Of a stretch of DNA of 5,246 bases, positions 1-5,246 are shown piece after piece. The DNA comes from CAYGZM01 sp964354365 (GTDB lineage: Bacteria; Planctomycetota; Phycisphaerae; Sedimentisphaerales; Anaerobacaceae). Position 1 is the stretch's first letter. Each line of letters starts with the position of its first letter. The translations under genes and the position numbers were made by a program. The stretch is from contig CAYGZM010000226.1 in the NCBI GenBank assembly GCA_964354365.1, forward strand, positions 1-5,246, read 5' to 3'. Below the pieces are notes generated by a model. That model was not told the DNA's origin and ran no database searches. It was given only the letters and a program-made list of their open reading frames with translations.

Positions 1-1189
1 TGGCATCAATCGACACCTTGACCGCGCCGGCAAGCGTATCTTCCCGGACGCCGCATCGATTGAACCGGCGAACAACATAGAAGTACGTTGAGCTGCTATC
101 GTGCCGAACACAGCCGGGCGGAGAAATGAAGCCGGCATCCGGATTACCCACGCTCAGTATGCTCTCAAAATCGATGCAGCTCATACTGCCTCCGCGATAG
201 AGCGCAGAGCACCCTTCCACCCGCATCCAGAACCAACCTAAGCTCAATGTTGTGCCGAGCTTGAACGCATTTGCCGTCATACCGGCAAAAAGCGCCTCTT
301 CGAGCCACGTCCTCTGCGGCGCGACCCCCGGCGACTCACCGCCGACGCCTATCTCAGCGGTTGCCGCCGCTTGCGCAGAGGCCGAACCGGCGAGCCTTCT
401 CGTCAACCCGACACTGCCGGACGCTCCGGATTCCCCGCTCGACGCGCCCGCCAAGCTCACAACGGCTGTCGTCGGCACATACATCAATTCCGCCCTGGCC
501 GGCCTGTCGAACATCGCAAACGGCTCGCGATACAGCCAGGCAATTTCACCCGCAGACAGGCTCCGGTTCCATATCTGGACAAGAACAATCGCTCCATCCC
601 AGCTATACACGCCCAGATAGTCCCCGCCGATTTGCATCTCTTCTACGGAATCATCAATCCCAACCGCCGAGCTTGCTTCATTTAGATAGGCCCCGTCGCC
701 ATAGATTATGTTCTTGCTATTGTGGACGGCCACCACGTGGCGCAATTGGCCGGCCGAGAAAAAACCGCTCTTGCTCACAACGCCCGCGCTGCCCCCGCTA
801 AAACAGAAAAAGTCCAACTGCGTTGTGACTAAGCGAAGCCCAAAGCCCGCTGAACCCGGACTGTTGTCCACAATGTACCTCGTCGATGTGACAAGGTCCG
901 GAATAACCCATGCGCTTATTGACAGCTCGCTGTATTGAGTCCCGTTAAACGTGGTGCTCGCGTCGTTGCCGGCGCCCTGCGAATCCATAGCCGGGCCGAG
1001 CCGGCTCGACCGCCATCCGGCAATGCCGTTAAACATTGCATCATTGCGGTAACCGCTGATGTCGAAGCCTTTTAGGCCCGCCCCTTCGTTCATCATCCAG
1101 CAGCCGACAAGACCATCAGCGAGGGGGTGGTCACGGAGCAACCGTGCCGCCACAGAAGGTTTCATTTTGTACTTGGTGCCTAAGATCAT
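1..1189 (-). CDS. LamG/concanavalin-like domain protein with FN3-like region, C-terminus beyond the left edge
   Basis: I translated the minus strand by hand and found it open from the ATG at 1189 to the left edge (396 codons, no stop), so the gene is 3'-truncated by the window. Counting from the internal ATG at 1165, residues about 10-215 look like a LamG jelly-roll domain: HPLADGLVGCWMMNEGAG near the start, then STTFNGTQYSELSISAWV, GQLRHVVAVH, DGAYLNE, and the closing strand VQIWNRSLSAGEIAWLYREPFAMF. A Ser/Ala/Gly-rich linker (about 232-270) follows, then a second region ending in TYFYVVRRFNRCG, which resembles an FN3 strand. LamG folds usually bind carbohydrate or protein surfaces, so a receptor-binding role in a virion is inferred. 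The start is uncertain. ATG 1189 lies 2 bp past the previous stop, suggesting coupling, with only a weak GAG upstream. ATG 1165 has no better site. All other genes here have strong GGAGG-type sites. The gene is last in view of the minus-strand run. Confidence 0.85.
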   Translation of the reverse strand, partial: MILGTKYKMKPSVAARLLRDHPLADGLVGCWMMNEGAGLKGFDISGYRNDAMFNGIAGWRSSRLGPAMDSQGAGNDASTTFNGTQYSELSISAWVIPDLVTSTRYIVDNSPGSAGFGLRLVTTQLDFFCFSGGSAGVVSKSGFFSAGQLRHVVAVHNSKNIIYGDGAYLNEASSAVGIDDSVEEMQIGGDYLGVYSWDGAIVLVQIWNRSLSAGEIAWLYREPFAMFDRPARAELMYVPTTAVVSLAGASSGESGASGSVGLTRRLAGSASAQAAATAEIGVGGESPGVAPQRTWLEEALFAGMTANAFKLGTTLSLGWFWMRVEGCSALYRGGSMSCIDFESILSVGNPDAGFISPPGCVRHDSSSTYFYVVRRFNRCGVREDTLAGAVKVSIDA

Positions 1190-1191
1190 GA

Positions 1192-1668
1192 TTAACTCGA
1201 CTGTGCCATAATACCTGCATACTTCTTGACGTGGTTGGCCTCGGTGGAATCAAGAGCGGATCCCGTCTTGTTCTCCACTATGATTCCCCACTTGCTCGGC
1301 AGCGACCCGCCAAACCCAGCCGCTACGCTCATAACATCCGATTCGTAGGCCGTCCCCGATGCCGGTGCGCTGATAACGCCTATCAGCTTTGTGTTGGCAA
1401 GTGTGCCGGAGAATGCCGCGTCACTACCCGATGCGCCGCCCGAGTAGCCCAGTCCGCTTGAATCGACTGCGCCGTAAGCATAGACATAGACAGCCTTATC
1501 ACTGCTGGCCGTGCCGCCCGTCTTGACCTTCAACTGCACGTGGGCATCGAGATACAGATTGCTGCTGTTGTCAACCGAAGCGGACTGCCGCTTCGCAGCG
1601 TCAGCCAGAGACCCCAAAGTTATCGTGATATCCGCCGCACCAGCGTACTTCGTTTTTATATCCGCCAT
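1192..1668 (-). CDS. Phage virion-type protein, 158 aa, function unknown
   Basis: This is a complete 158-aa ORF. Its start is fixed by AGGAGG at 1676-1681, 7 bp upstream of the ATG. It has no signal peptide or membrane segment. The protein is rich in Ala, Gly and Ser and looks all-beta: ADITITLGSLADAAKRQSASVDN (residues 12-34), LYLDAHVQLKVKTG (38-51), AVYVYAYGAVD (59-69), and a C-terminal block with KLIGVISAP (94-102), SVAAGFGGSLPSKWGIIVENKTG (114-136) and VKKYAGIMAQS. From memory this pattern is found in a family of uncharacterised proteins beside tail genes in phages and prophages of environmental bacteria. I cannot give a Pfam name. It is followed after 2 bp by the probable start of the LamG gene and preceded by a 131-aa gene, so it is probably co-translated in the structural block. 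A decoration or minor tail role is possible but not shown. Confidence 0.85.
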   Translation of the reverse strand: MADIKTKYAGAADITITLGSLADAAKRQSASVDNSSNLYLDAHVQLKVKTGGTASSDKAVYVYAYGAVDSSGLGYSGGASGSDAAFSGTLANTKLIGVISAPASGTAYESDVMSVAAGFGGSLPSKWGIIVENKTGSALDSTEANHVKKYAGIMAQSS

Positions 1669-1691
1669 TGTTAATCCTCCTGACTTATCTA

Positions 1692-1717
1692 CAAAAAGCC
1701 CTCTGCGAAATCGCAGG
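1692..1717 (-). terminator. Weak intrinsic-terminator-like hairpin between two small virion genes
   Basis: On the minus strand CCTGCG (1717-1712) pairs with CGCAGAGG (1707-1700) across a 4-nt ATTT loop, giving a 5-bp perfect CTGCG/CGCAG stem with two more G-C pairs possible past an A bulge. The sequence then runs GC and TTTTT (1697-1693). It lies 7 bp after the TAG stop of the 131-aa gene and just before the ribosome binding site of the 158-aa gene. The stem is short, so it may be only partly effective and act as an attenuator within the operon. Confidence 0.4.
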
Positions 1718-1723
1718 TATCAT

Positions 1724-2119
1724 CTAATCCAGCGATACATCCAGATCGCCGGCTGCAAATTCCGCCGTATCTCCGCTGCCGATTGATTTTGACACGCTTA
1801 GCGCCCCGTGTACCAGCATATTGCCTCCTGATGCGGCATCCATAAGGGCAAAGTGCGTCATAGTCCCCCAACTGCCGGTTGCCTCATCGAACGTGATTTC
1901 GTTGGCGTTGTCGATAGACCCTCCCGATGCCGCATTCCAATCGGTCCCGGCCGTCTGAGCCCTCGAATAGCCGTTGCCGCTCGGCTCAGATAAGCCGGAG
2001 CCGTCATCCAGAGGATTCGCCGTAGATAGCGCCACATAGACCGCCGGCGGCGCGTAACTGCCCTTGCCAAAAACGTGGTCCAAAAGTTCATTTTCCAGAT
2101 AGTTGCTGAAACTGCCCAT
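1724..2119 (-). CDS. Small phage structural protein of the 'YVALST' type, 131 aa
   Basis: This is a complete 131-aa ORF. AGGGAG at 2127-2132 lies 7 bp upstream of the ATG and supports the start. The N-terminus FSNYLENELLDHVFG (residues 4-18) is followed by the hallmark YVALST (28-33), a DDGSGLSEPSGNGYSR segment (38-53), WNAASGGSIDNANEITFDEATGSWGTMTHFALMDA (61-95) and a C-terminal FAAGDLDVSLD (121-131). This order matches, from memory, a common family of small phage tail-region proteins related to mycobacteriophage Gp80-like minor structural proteins. The family name is a recollection, not a search result. There is no signal peptide or catalytic motif. The protein is expected in the virion, near the tail or fibre. 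It is the first gene after a 258-bp non-coding gap, so it could have its own promoter, though I see no convincing one. A weak hairpin separates it from the next gene. Confidence 0.85.
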   Translation of the reverse strand: MGSFSNYLENELLDHVFGKGSYAPPAVYVALSTANPLDDGSGLSEPSGNGYSRAQTAGTDWNAASGGSIDNANEITFDEATGSWGTMTHFALMDAASGGNMLVHGALSVSKSIGSGDTAEFAAGDLDVSLD

Positions 2120-2216
2120 TGTTCATCTCCCTAAATATCTCATTATTCCCCTCACACAATAATTGATAAATGTCACTCTGAATCCGGCCATTTGTCTTAC
2201 TGAGTCCTTCGCCCTC

Positions 2217-2286
2217 TGTCATGCTGAGCGAAGCGAAGCATCCGGGCAACGTAAGGTATTCCTGCTTCGCAGTCTGGATACTTCGC
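2217..2286. repeat. Dispersed imperfect inverted repeat, copy A (TGTCATGCTGAGCGAAGC type)
   Basis: TGTCATGCTGAGCG (2217-2230) leads into the arm GCGAAGCATCCGG (2233-2245). This arm is mirrored by CTGGATACTTCGC (2274-2286), with 11 of 13 positions pairing and a 28-nt loop between. Within the loop, TGCTTCGC (2263-2270) can also pair perfectly with GCGAAGCA (2233-2240), so two alternative hairpins exist. The same core and an equally long loop occur at 4439-4536. Sequences of the TGTCATnCTGAGCGAAGCGAAG type are, from memory, scattered widely in intergenic DNA of uncultivated bacterial genomes. Confidence 0.7.
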
Positions 2287-2299
2287 CCCCCGCCCTCTT

Positions 2300-2318
2300 C
2301 GTCGCTCGCATAGCGACG
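2300..2318. other. Short perfect hairpin downstream of the beta-helix gene
   Basis: CGTCGCT (2300-2306) and AGCGACG (2312-2318) form a perfect 7-bp stem with a 5-nt loop. On the minus strand it lies about 60 bp after the TGA of the beta-helix gene. No T-run follows, so it is not a classical intrinsic terminator. It may protect the mRNA 3' end or simply belong to the neighbouring repeat. Confidence 0.4.
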
Positions 2319-2377
2319 GCACCGGCTCAAGATAGCAGGAAGTCAAATACCGCGCGACAGAGCATCAATACAGTAGT

Positions 2378-3484
2378 TCAACTCGGTGTCCTTGTAATCG
2401 TGGTTTCCTCCTCGCTCGGCGTGTGCGTAAGGAATACCGTCTCTCCATCATCGCCGTAGTACGCAATCGCCCCGGTTAATTTGTTCTGAACCGCCTTGTT
2501 GACAAGCACCTTGGCTGCCTTATCAAGATCTGCATCCGCCAGGGCCGTATCAACTTCTGTACCAACCGCGTCAGCCCAGCCGGACCCTCCCTGTATGATT
2601 GTCCCGCCGACAGTCTCGTATGCGCAGCCGCACACCACAAGTTTTCCATCAGCCTGCCACAAATCATAAGGTCCATACCCGGCATTCTCGGAAGCCGATG
2701 TGATCGCGCAGCCCTCAAGCACCACGGCCGCATCCGAACCGTTCATCAGAATCCCATACGCCTGCCCGGTGTGCCCGCTGCCGGCAACAGCCCCGAAAGT
2801 GCAGTTCTTGAACACGGCCTGCTCGTTCGCCGTGCAATAAACGGCCCCGTTTGCTTTGTCGGTCGTGTCGTTTCTCTCGGCTCTAAAAACGCAGTTGCTG
2901 TACGTCCCGACGCCCACTCCAAACAAAGCCCGACAGTCAGCAACGCTTGAGTATGTCCCGTAGCCGATGAATATGCAGCCTTCGACAACGACTCCTTCGG
3001 CGTCGCCAAAATTGCCGCCATCGTACTTGCCCCTGATACTACAGCCGTGCAGGAAGACCCTCTTGACGCCATACCCGTACAACCCGTTGTATCCGCCGTA
3101 GATGTCACAGTTCTCGATAACGATATTCGTCTTGTATGATACATCAACGGCCTTTGCGCCTGTTGCAACGGCTTCAACCGACAAGTTGCGCAGAACGCTG
3201 TTATCAGCCGCGACAATGCCTGAGCCGCTCGTTGGTATGATTCTCGACTTGCTGCGATTGGCGCCAATCAGCGTTAATGCTTTGGTGCCGAAGCTTACGT
3301 TCTCGGCATAATCGCCGGGCCAGACAATAATCGTATCGCCGCTCGCCGCCGGTGATACCGCTGCTCCTATTGTCAGCTTCGCATCGTTGGCAAGATTGAC
3401 CGGATATTGGCCCGCGTGGCCGCCGTTTGAATTATTGCCGCTCTTGGCAACGTGCCAGACGTGGCTTGAATCCAGAAAATACAT
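2378..3484 (-). CDS. Right-handed parallel beta-helix protein, tailspike-like, 368 aa
   Basis: This is a complete 368-aa ORF. AAGGAGG at 3489-3495, 4 bp before the ATG, fixes the start. The N-terminal segment (residues 9-80: VWHVAKSGNNSNGG, LTIGAAVSPAASGDTIIVWPGDYAENVSF, ALTLIGANRSKSRII) is the typical cap and first rungs of pectate-lyase-like, right-handed beta-helix proteins. About seven rungs follow to residue 290, each with an [N/G]-C turn: C126, C148, C170, C198, C228, C259 and C287. The C-terminal 65 or so residues (ALADADLDKAAKVLVNKAVQ, YYGDDGETVFLTHTPSEEETTITRTPS) form a separate module, perhaps for attachment or oligomerisation. In phages this fold usually makes trimeric tailspikes that bind or cleave surface polysaccharide. 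I see no conserved Asp/Glu set proving enzymatic activity, so depolymerase activity is only possible. It lies 48 bp downstream of the 262-aa gene with no terminator between, so the two are probably co-transcribed. Confidence 0.87.
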   Translation of the reverse strand: MYFLDSSHVWHVAKSGNNSNGGHAGQYPVNLANDAKLTIGAAVSPAASGDTIIVWPGDYAENVSFGTKALTLIGANRSKSRIIPTSGSGIVAADNSVLRNLSVEAVATGAKAVDVSYKTNIVIENCDIYGGYNGLYGYGVKRVFLHGCSIRGKYDGGNFGDAEGVVVEGCIFIGYGTYSSVADCRALFGVGVGTYSNCVFRAERNDTTDKANGAVYCTANEQAVFKNCTFGAVAGSGHTGQAYGILMNGSDAAVVLEGCAITSASENAGYGPYDLWQADGKLVVCGCAYETVGGTIIQGGSGWADAVGTEVDTALADADLDKAAKVLVNKAVQNKLTGAIAYYGDDGETVFLTHTPSEEETTITRTPS

Positions 3485-3532
3485 TGTGCCTCCTTATGCC
3501 AAATCCACTATACACTCGGCCCGAACTTCCGC

Positions 3533-4321
3533 TTATGCTTCTTCCGTCCACGTCCCGTTCTTGGCGATTGTCGCCCAGTCTCCGTTCGTATCGGCAACAA
3601 GCGCTATGCACTCGCCGACGGCGTCAGCCGACTTGTACTTGCCCGCAGTCTGGCCGCTGTCGTCCCGAATAGCCGCCGCGCCGGGATCAACACGCAGCCC
3701 CTGCGCCGCCTGGACGGCAAACGTAAACACCGTCCCCGCAGGCGCCGAGCCGGGCAGTGTAAGTGTAACCGTCCCCGTCGCGCCGAGGTTGCTGTGAACG
3801 CTGCCGGACTCCGCCGCAGTCAGTGTGTCGTTGGTCGTATGAGCCTCTATCGTCTTTTTGACCCCGCCCGCCTCGTACGGCACCACCACGTTATGACCGG
3901 CTCGGCAGTCGGTTATCAAATCAATGTCCCCGCCGGAAGTGCTTACCGTCGCCAGCCGAACGTGAGGCGTCGTCGCCATATCCGGGAAACCGCTGTATTC
4001 ATCCGTCACAAGATTCCCGCTCGAATCCAGGTAGATATAGACGTTGCTCTTGTCATCCGCCAGCGTATTACCCGATGAGCCTTCATAGCTGACAAGCTCC
4101 GTGCCAAGCCAGAATTTGCCCGGCTTGACTCCGACGTCCAGCCCGCCCTCGTCATACACCCGCAGGTCGTTCGCCCGCCCCGTGGCCAGAAGCAGCCGGT
4201 ACAGCAGCTTGCGAAACTCCAGATAATAGGGCGCCGTGCCGGTCGCGATGTACTCTACCCCCGTCTCGCTGTCGGCTTGTATGTTCAACAGCTCATTGTC
4301 TGATGGATAAACTTCCGCCAT
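3533..4321 (-). CDS. Two-module phage fibre or baseplate-type protein, 262 aa
   Basis: I start this gene at the ATG at 4321 (MAEVYPSDNELL), because AAGGAG at 4328-4333 lies 6 bp upstream. The in-frame GTG at 4348 has no such site and would put the ribosome binding site inside the gene. Residues 1 to about 142 form one module: YYLEFRKLLYRLLLATGRANDLRVYDEGGLDVGVKPGKFWLG, then a beta-rich stretch NVYIYLDSSGNLV and PHVRLATVSTSGGDIDLITDCR. Residues about 155-262 form a second module: TLTAAESGSVHSNLGATGTVTLTLP, FTFAVQAAQGLRVDPG, ADAVGECIALVADTNGDWATIAKNGTW. The second module resembles a C-terminal domain often seen on phage tail fibre and other virion proteins (recollection). There is no signal peptide or membrane segment. 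The gene is probably co-transcribed with the beta-helix gene 48 bp downstream. A role as adaptor or short fibre carrying the spike is inferred from order only. Confidence 0.85.
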   Translation of the reverse strand: MAEVYPSDNELLNIQADSETGVEYIATGTAPYYLEFRKLLYRLLLATGRANDLRVYDEGGLDVGVKPGKFWLGTELVSYEGSSGNTLADDKSNVYIYLDSSGNLVTDEYSGFPDMATTPHVRLATVSTSGGDIDLITDCRAGHNVVVPYEAGGVKKTIEAHTTNDTLTAAESGSVHSNLGATGTVTLTLPGSAPAGTVFTFAVQAAQGLRVDPGAAAIRDDSGQTAGKYKSADAVGECIALVADTNGDWATIAKNGTWTEEA

Positions 4322-4333
4322 AGTATGCTCCTT
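4322..4333 (-). promoter_or_regulatory. Ribosome binding site that decides the start of the 262-aa gene
   Basis: AAGGAG (4333-4328 on the minus strand) is followed by a 6-nt spacer CATACT and ATG at 4321. This favours ATG 4321 over the in-frame GTG at 4348. Confidence 0.75.
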
Positions 4334-4364
4334 ATTACTTTCTCCCACGTCTGCAAAAGTATCC

Positions 4365-4562
4365 TATATTGCTCAAACTGACCGATTCGTCTCCAGCGAT
4401 AGGCATAAGTCGTGCATCTGTAATAGAATATGGCAAGTTGTCATTCTGAGCGCCAGCGAAGAACCTGGCCTGCGACTTGGTGGTCTCCGCTTATGCTCGG
4501 CCCAGATGCTTCGTCCCTTGGGGGCTCAGCATGACAGCCAAAACGGTCAGTTTGAGTATATT
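4365..4562. mobile_element. MITE-like element: 13-bp terminal inverted repeats with flanking 6-bp direct repeats
   Basis: CTCAAACTGACCG (4372-4384) and CGGTCAGTTTGAG (4544-4556) are perfect 13-bp inverted repeats. They are bracketed by an identical TATATT on each side (4365-4370 and 4557-4562), with one extra G at 4371 on the left. This is the layout of a short non-autonomous transposable element of about 186 bp with a 6-bp target duplication. It has no ORF. It fills most of the gap between the FN3/GFG gene and the 262-aa gene, and its right flank overlaps the first gene's TAA stop (4561-4563), which is kept. A long hairpin or terminator is the alternative reading. Confidence 0.5.
4439..4536. 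repeat. Dispersed imperfect inverted repeat, copy B, nested in the MITE-like element
   Basis: TGTCATTCTGAGC (4439-4451) is mirrored by GCTCAGCATGACA (4524-4536), with 12 of 13 positions matching. Inside it, CGAAGAACCTGGCC (4457-4470) is mirrored by GGCCCAGATGCTTCG (4499-4513), imperfectly, with a 28-nt loop. The core and loop length match copy A at 2217-2286, and the right arm (GGTCTCCGCTT ... AGATGCTTCG) also resembles copy A's GGTATTCCTGCTTCG ... GGATACTTCG. Both copies point the same way. Confidence 0.75.
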
Positions 4563-5246
4563 ACGTGACACTCAGCACCAACTGATTCGTCAACTTCTCG
4601 AATGAATAAACGCTCACGTGCTCGGCCGGTTTCGCTTCCGGTATCACCACAACTTTGTTGCTCTTGCTGCTCGCGCTTTCATTTCCCGCCGCGTCATAGA
4701 CCAGCACGGCGAATCTATAGACCCCGGCAGAAAGTGGCGGACTCACCCATTCGATTGTGTCCGCATCGAGACCGAATAGACCATTACCGAAACTGCCCTT
4801 TCCAAATCCCACCGCAGCCGCCGAGTCATAGCCAAAATCCCCGGCACCGAATCTGCTCATTCCAAACCCCGCCTTATCCTGCCACGCCGGCCAGAGCCTG
4901 ATAGGCCGGTCGCTCAAAGGCTCACTGTAGTCAATCACTCCGGTCCCACCGTCGAAGTAGATTTCAGCCATGGCGTCGATCGGCAAATTCTGGCTGCGCA
5001 GCAAAACCATTCGTACGCGCCCGCTGTCACTCTGCGGAGAATCAAGCTCGCCGCTAAAGTCCCCATCCGCCTCGTCCGCTTCCACGGCAAAGACCTCGAT
5101 CCGAACCGCTGTCTCTAAAGACGTGGGCATCTGAACAATCATCTGCCTTTGTTCGCTCTCGGCGGTCACTCCCGCGTATCGGCCGTTCACGTAAACCTGA
5201 TACAGCTTGCCGCTCAAACACGACCGCCACGTCACCAGAGCCGTTC
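4561..5246 (-). CDS. FN3-like, GFG-repeat phage-type protein, N-terminus beyond the right edge
   Basis: The frame is open to the right edge, so this is the C-terminal 228 or so residues of a larger protein. The first possible start in view is a GTG at 5235, but it has no ribosome binding site and falls inside what looks like an FN3 strand (TALVTWRSCLSGKLYQVYVNGRYAGVT), so I treat the gene as 5'-partial. Counting from that GTG, residues 1-50 are FN3-like. Residues 85-115 contain AEIYFDGGTGVIDYSEPLSD. Residues 123-160 are two 20-residue copies of a GFGxxxFGxGxFGxD repeat. Residues 161-197 (EWVSPPLSAGVYRFAVLVYDAAGNE) look like the end of another FN3 sandwich. The tail is VSVYSFEKLTNQLVLSVT. There is no catalytic motif. 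FN3 domains in phage virions commonly decorate tails or fibres, and the context supports that. The TAA stop touches the right end of the MITE-like element. Confidence 0.8.
   Translation of the reverse strand, partial: TALVTWRSCLSGKLYQVYVNGRYAGVTAESEQRQMIVQMPTSLETAVRIEVFAVEADEADGDFSGELDSPQSDSGRVRMVLLRSQNLPIDAMAEIYFDGGTGVIDYSEPLSDRPIRLWPAWQDKAGFGMSRFGAGDFGYDSAAAVGFGKGSFGNGLFGLDADTIEWVSPPLSAGVYRFAVLVYDAAGNESASSKSNKVVVIPEAKPAEHVSVYSFEKLTNQLVLSVT

Larger units (their letters stand above)
2120..2377. other. 258-bp intergenic region with repeat-derived sequence and hairpins
   Basis: The gap between the beta-helix gene and the 131-aa gene contains no ORF I believe. A minus-strand 80-codon open frame across 2088-2330 translates repeat DNA (CFASLSMTEGEG), a pattern known from spurious ORFs over this repeat type. 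It holds a dispersed repeat (2217-2286), a 7-bp hairpin (2300-2318), and the ribosome binding site of the downstream gene. Degenerate matches to the repeat's TGTCAt-CTGAg core also occur at 2171-2181 and 2193-2204. Confidence 0.7.

Noticed and set aside
252..938. Several plus-strand open frames of 76-176 codons
   Set aside because: They lie antisense to the LamG gene, overlap each other in different frames, are rich in Pro, Arg and Ser as expected from GC-rich antisense DNA, and resemble no family I know.
2120..2180. A possible promoter for the 131-aa gene (AATAAT-like box on the minus strand)
   Set aside because: No -35-like hexamer stands at a proper distance. The AT-rich stretch alone is too weak to call.
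2088..2330. Minus-strand 80-codon open frame in the spacer
   Set aside because: It translates the dispersed repeat (CFASLSMTEGEG) and overlaps the start of the well-supported 131-aa gene in another frame.
2746..3267. Minus-strand 173-codon open frame inside the beta-helix gene
   Set aside because: It is a frame shadow. The overlapping frame has a clear beta-helix pattern and a ribosome binding site.
3387..4078. Plus-strand open frames opposite the 262-aa and beta-helix genes
   Set aside because: They are antisense shadows with no ribosome binding site and no family resemblance.
4322..4400. A promoter upstream of the 262-aa gene (TTGAGC ... TATAGG on the minus strand)
   Set aside because: The spacing between the boxes is far too short for a sigma-70-type promoter.
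3529..4498. An 11-bp match CCGCTTATGCT at 3529-3539 and 4488-4498, as a possible recombination site
   Set aside because: A few 11-bp matches are expected by chance in a window of this size, and the match does not extend.
1..5246. CRISPR array, tRNA gene, integration site or diversity-generating template/variable repeat pair
   Set aside because: I saw no regularly spaced repeats, cloverleaf, recombinase or reverse transcriptase motif, and no near-identical coding repeat with adenine-specific changes.

Overview
The window is a minus-strand run of phage-type virion (tail and fibre) genes. It probably comes from a prophage or an assembled phage-like region in a GC-rich environmental bacterium. 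A planctomycete-like host is my best guess. It rests on remembered resemblance of the LamG protein and of the intergenic repeats to planctomycete and other uncultivated-bacterium assemblies, not on a search. There is no ribosomal, metabolic or replication gene to test it. The standard genetic code fits, since TAA, TAG and TGA all occur as stops and four starts have clear GGAGG-type ribosome binding sites.

Reading 5' to 3' on the minus strand (right to left), the layout is as follows. (1) The C-terminal 228 or so residues of a protein with fibronectin-III-like segments and a 20-residue GFG tandem repeat (4561-5246, entering from the right edge). (2) A 239-bp gap holding a roughly 186-bp inverted-repeat element with 13-bp perfect terminal inverted repeats, flanked by a 6-bp direct repeat. 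(3) A 262-aa two-module fibre or baseplate-type protein (3533-4321). (4) A 368-aa right-handed beta-helix, tailspike-like protein (2378-3484). (5) A 258-bp gap with a diverged copy of the same inner repeat family. (6) A 131-aa small virion-type protein (1724-2119). (7) A 55-bp gap with a terminator-like hairpin. (8) A 158-aa virion-type protein (1192-1668). (9) A long ORF, open to the left edge, with a LamG/concanavalin-like N-terminal domain followed by an FN3-like region (1-1189). This last gene is the largest coding stretch in the window.

The proteins fit together as an adsorption or host-recognition block: carbohydrate-binding-type folds (LamG, FN3, beta-helix) plus small structural proteins of unknown exact position in the particle. 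No capsid, terminase, portal, tape-measure, lysis or integrase gene is in view, so phage, tailocin and gene-transfer-particle origins cannot be told apart. The least ordinary signals are the two related intergenic repeats, which bracket the two-gene fibre/spike cassette in the same orientation, and the transposon-like ends of the right-hand copy.
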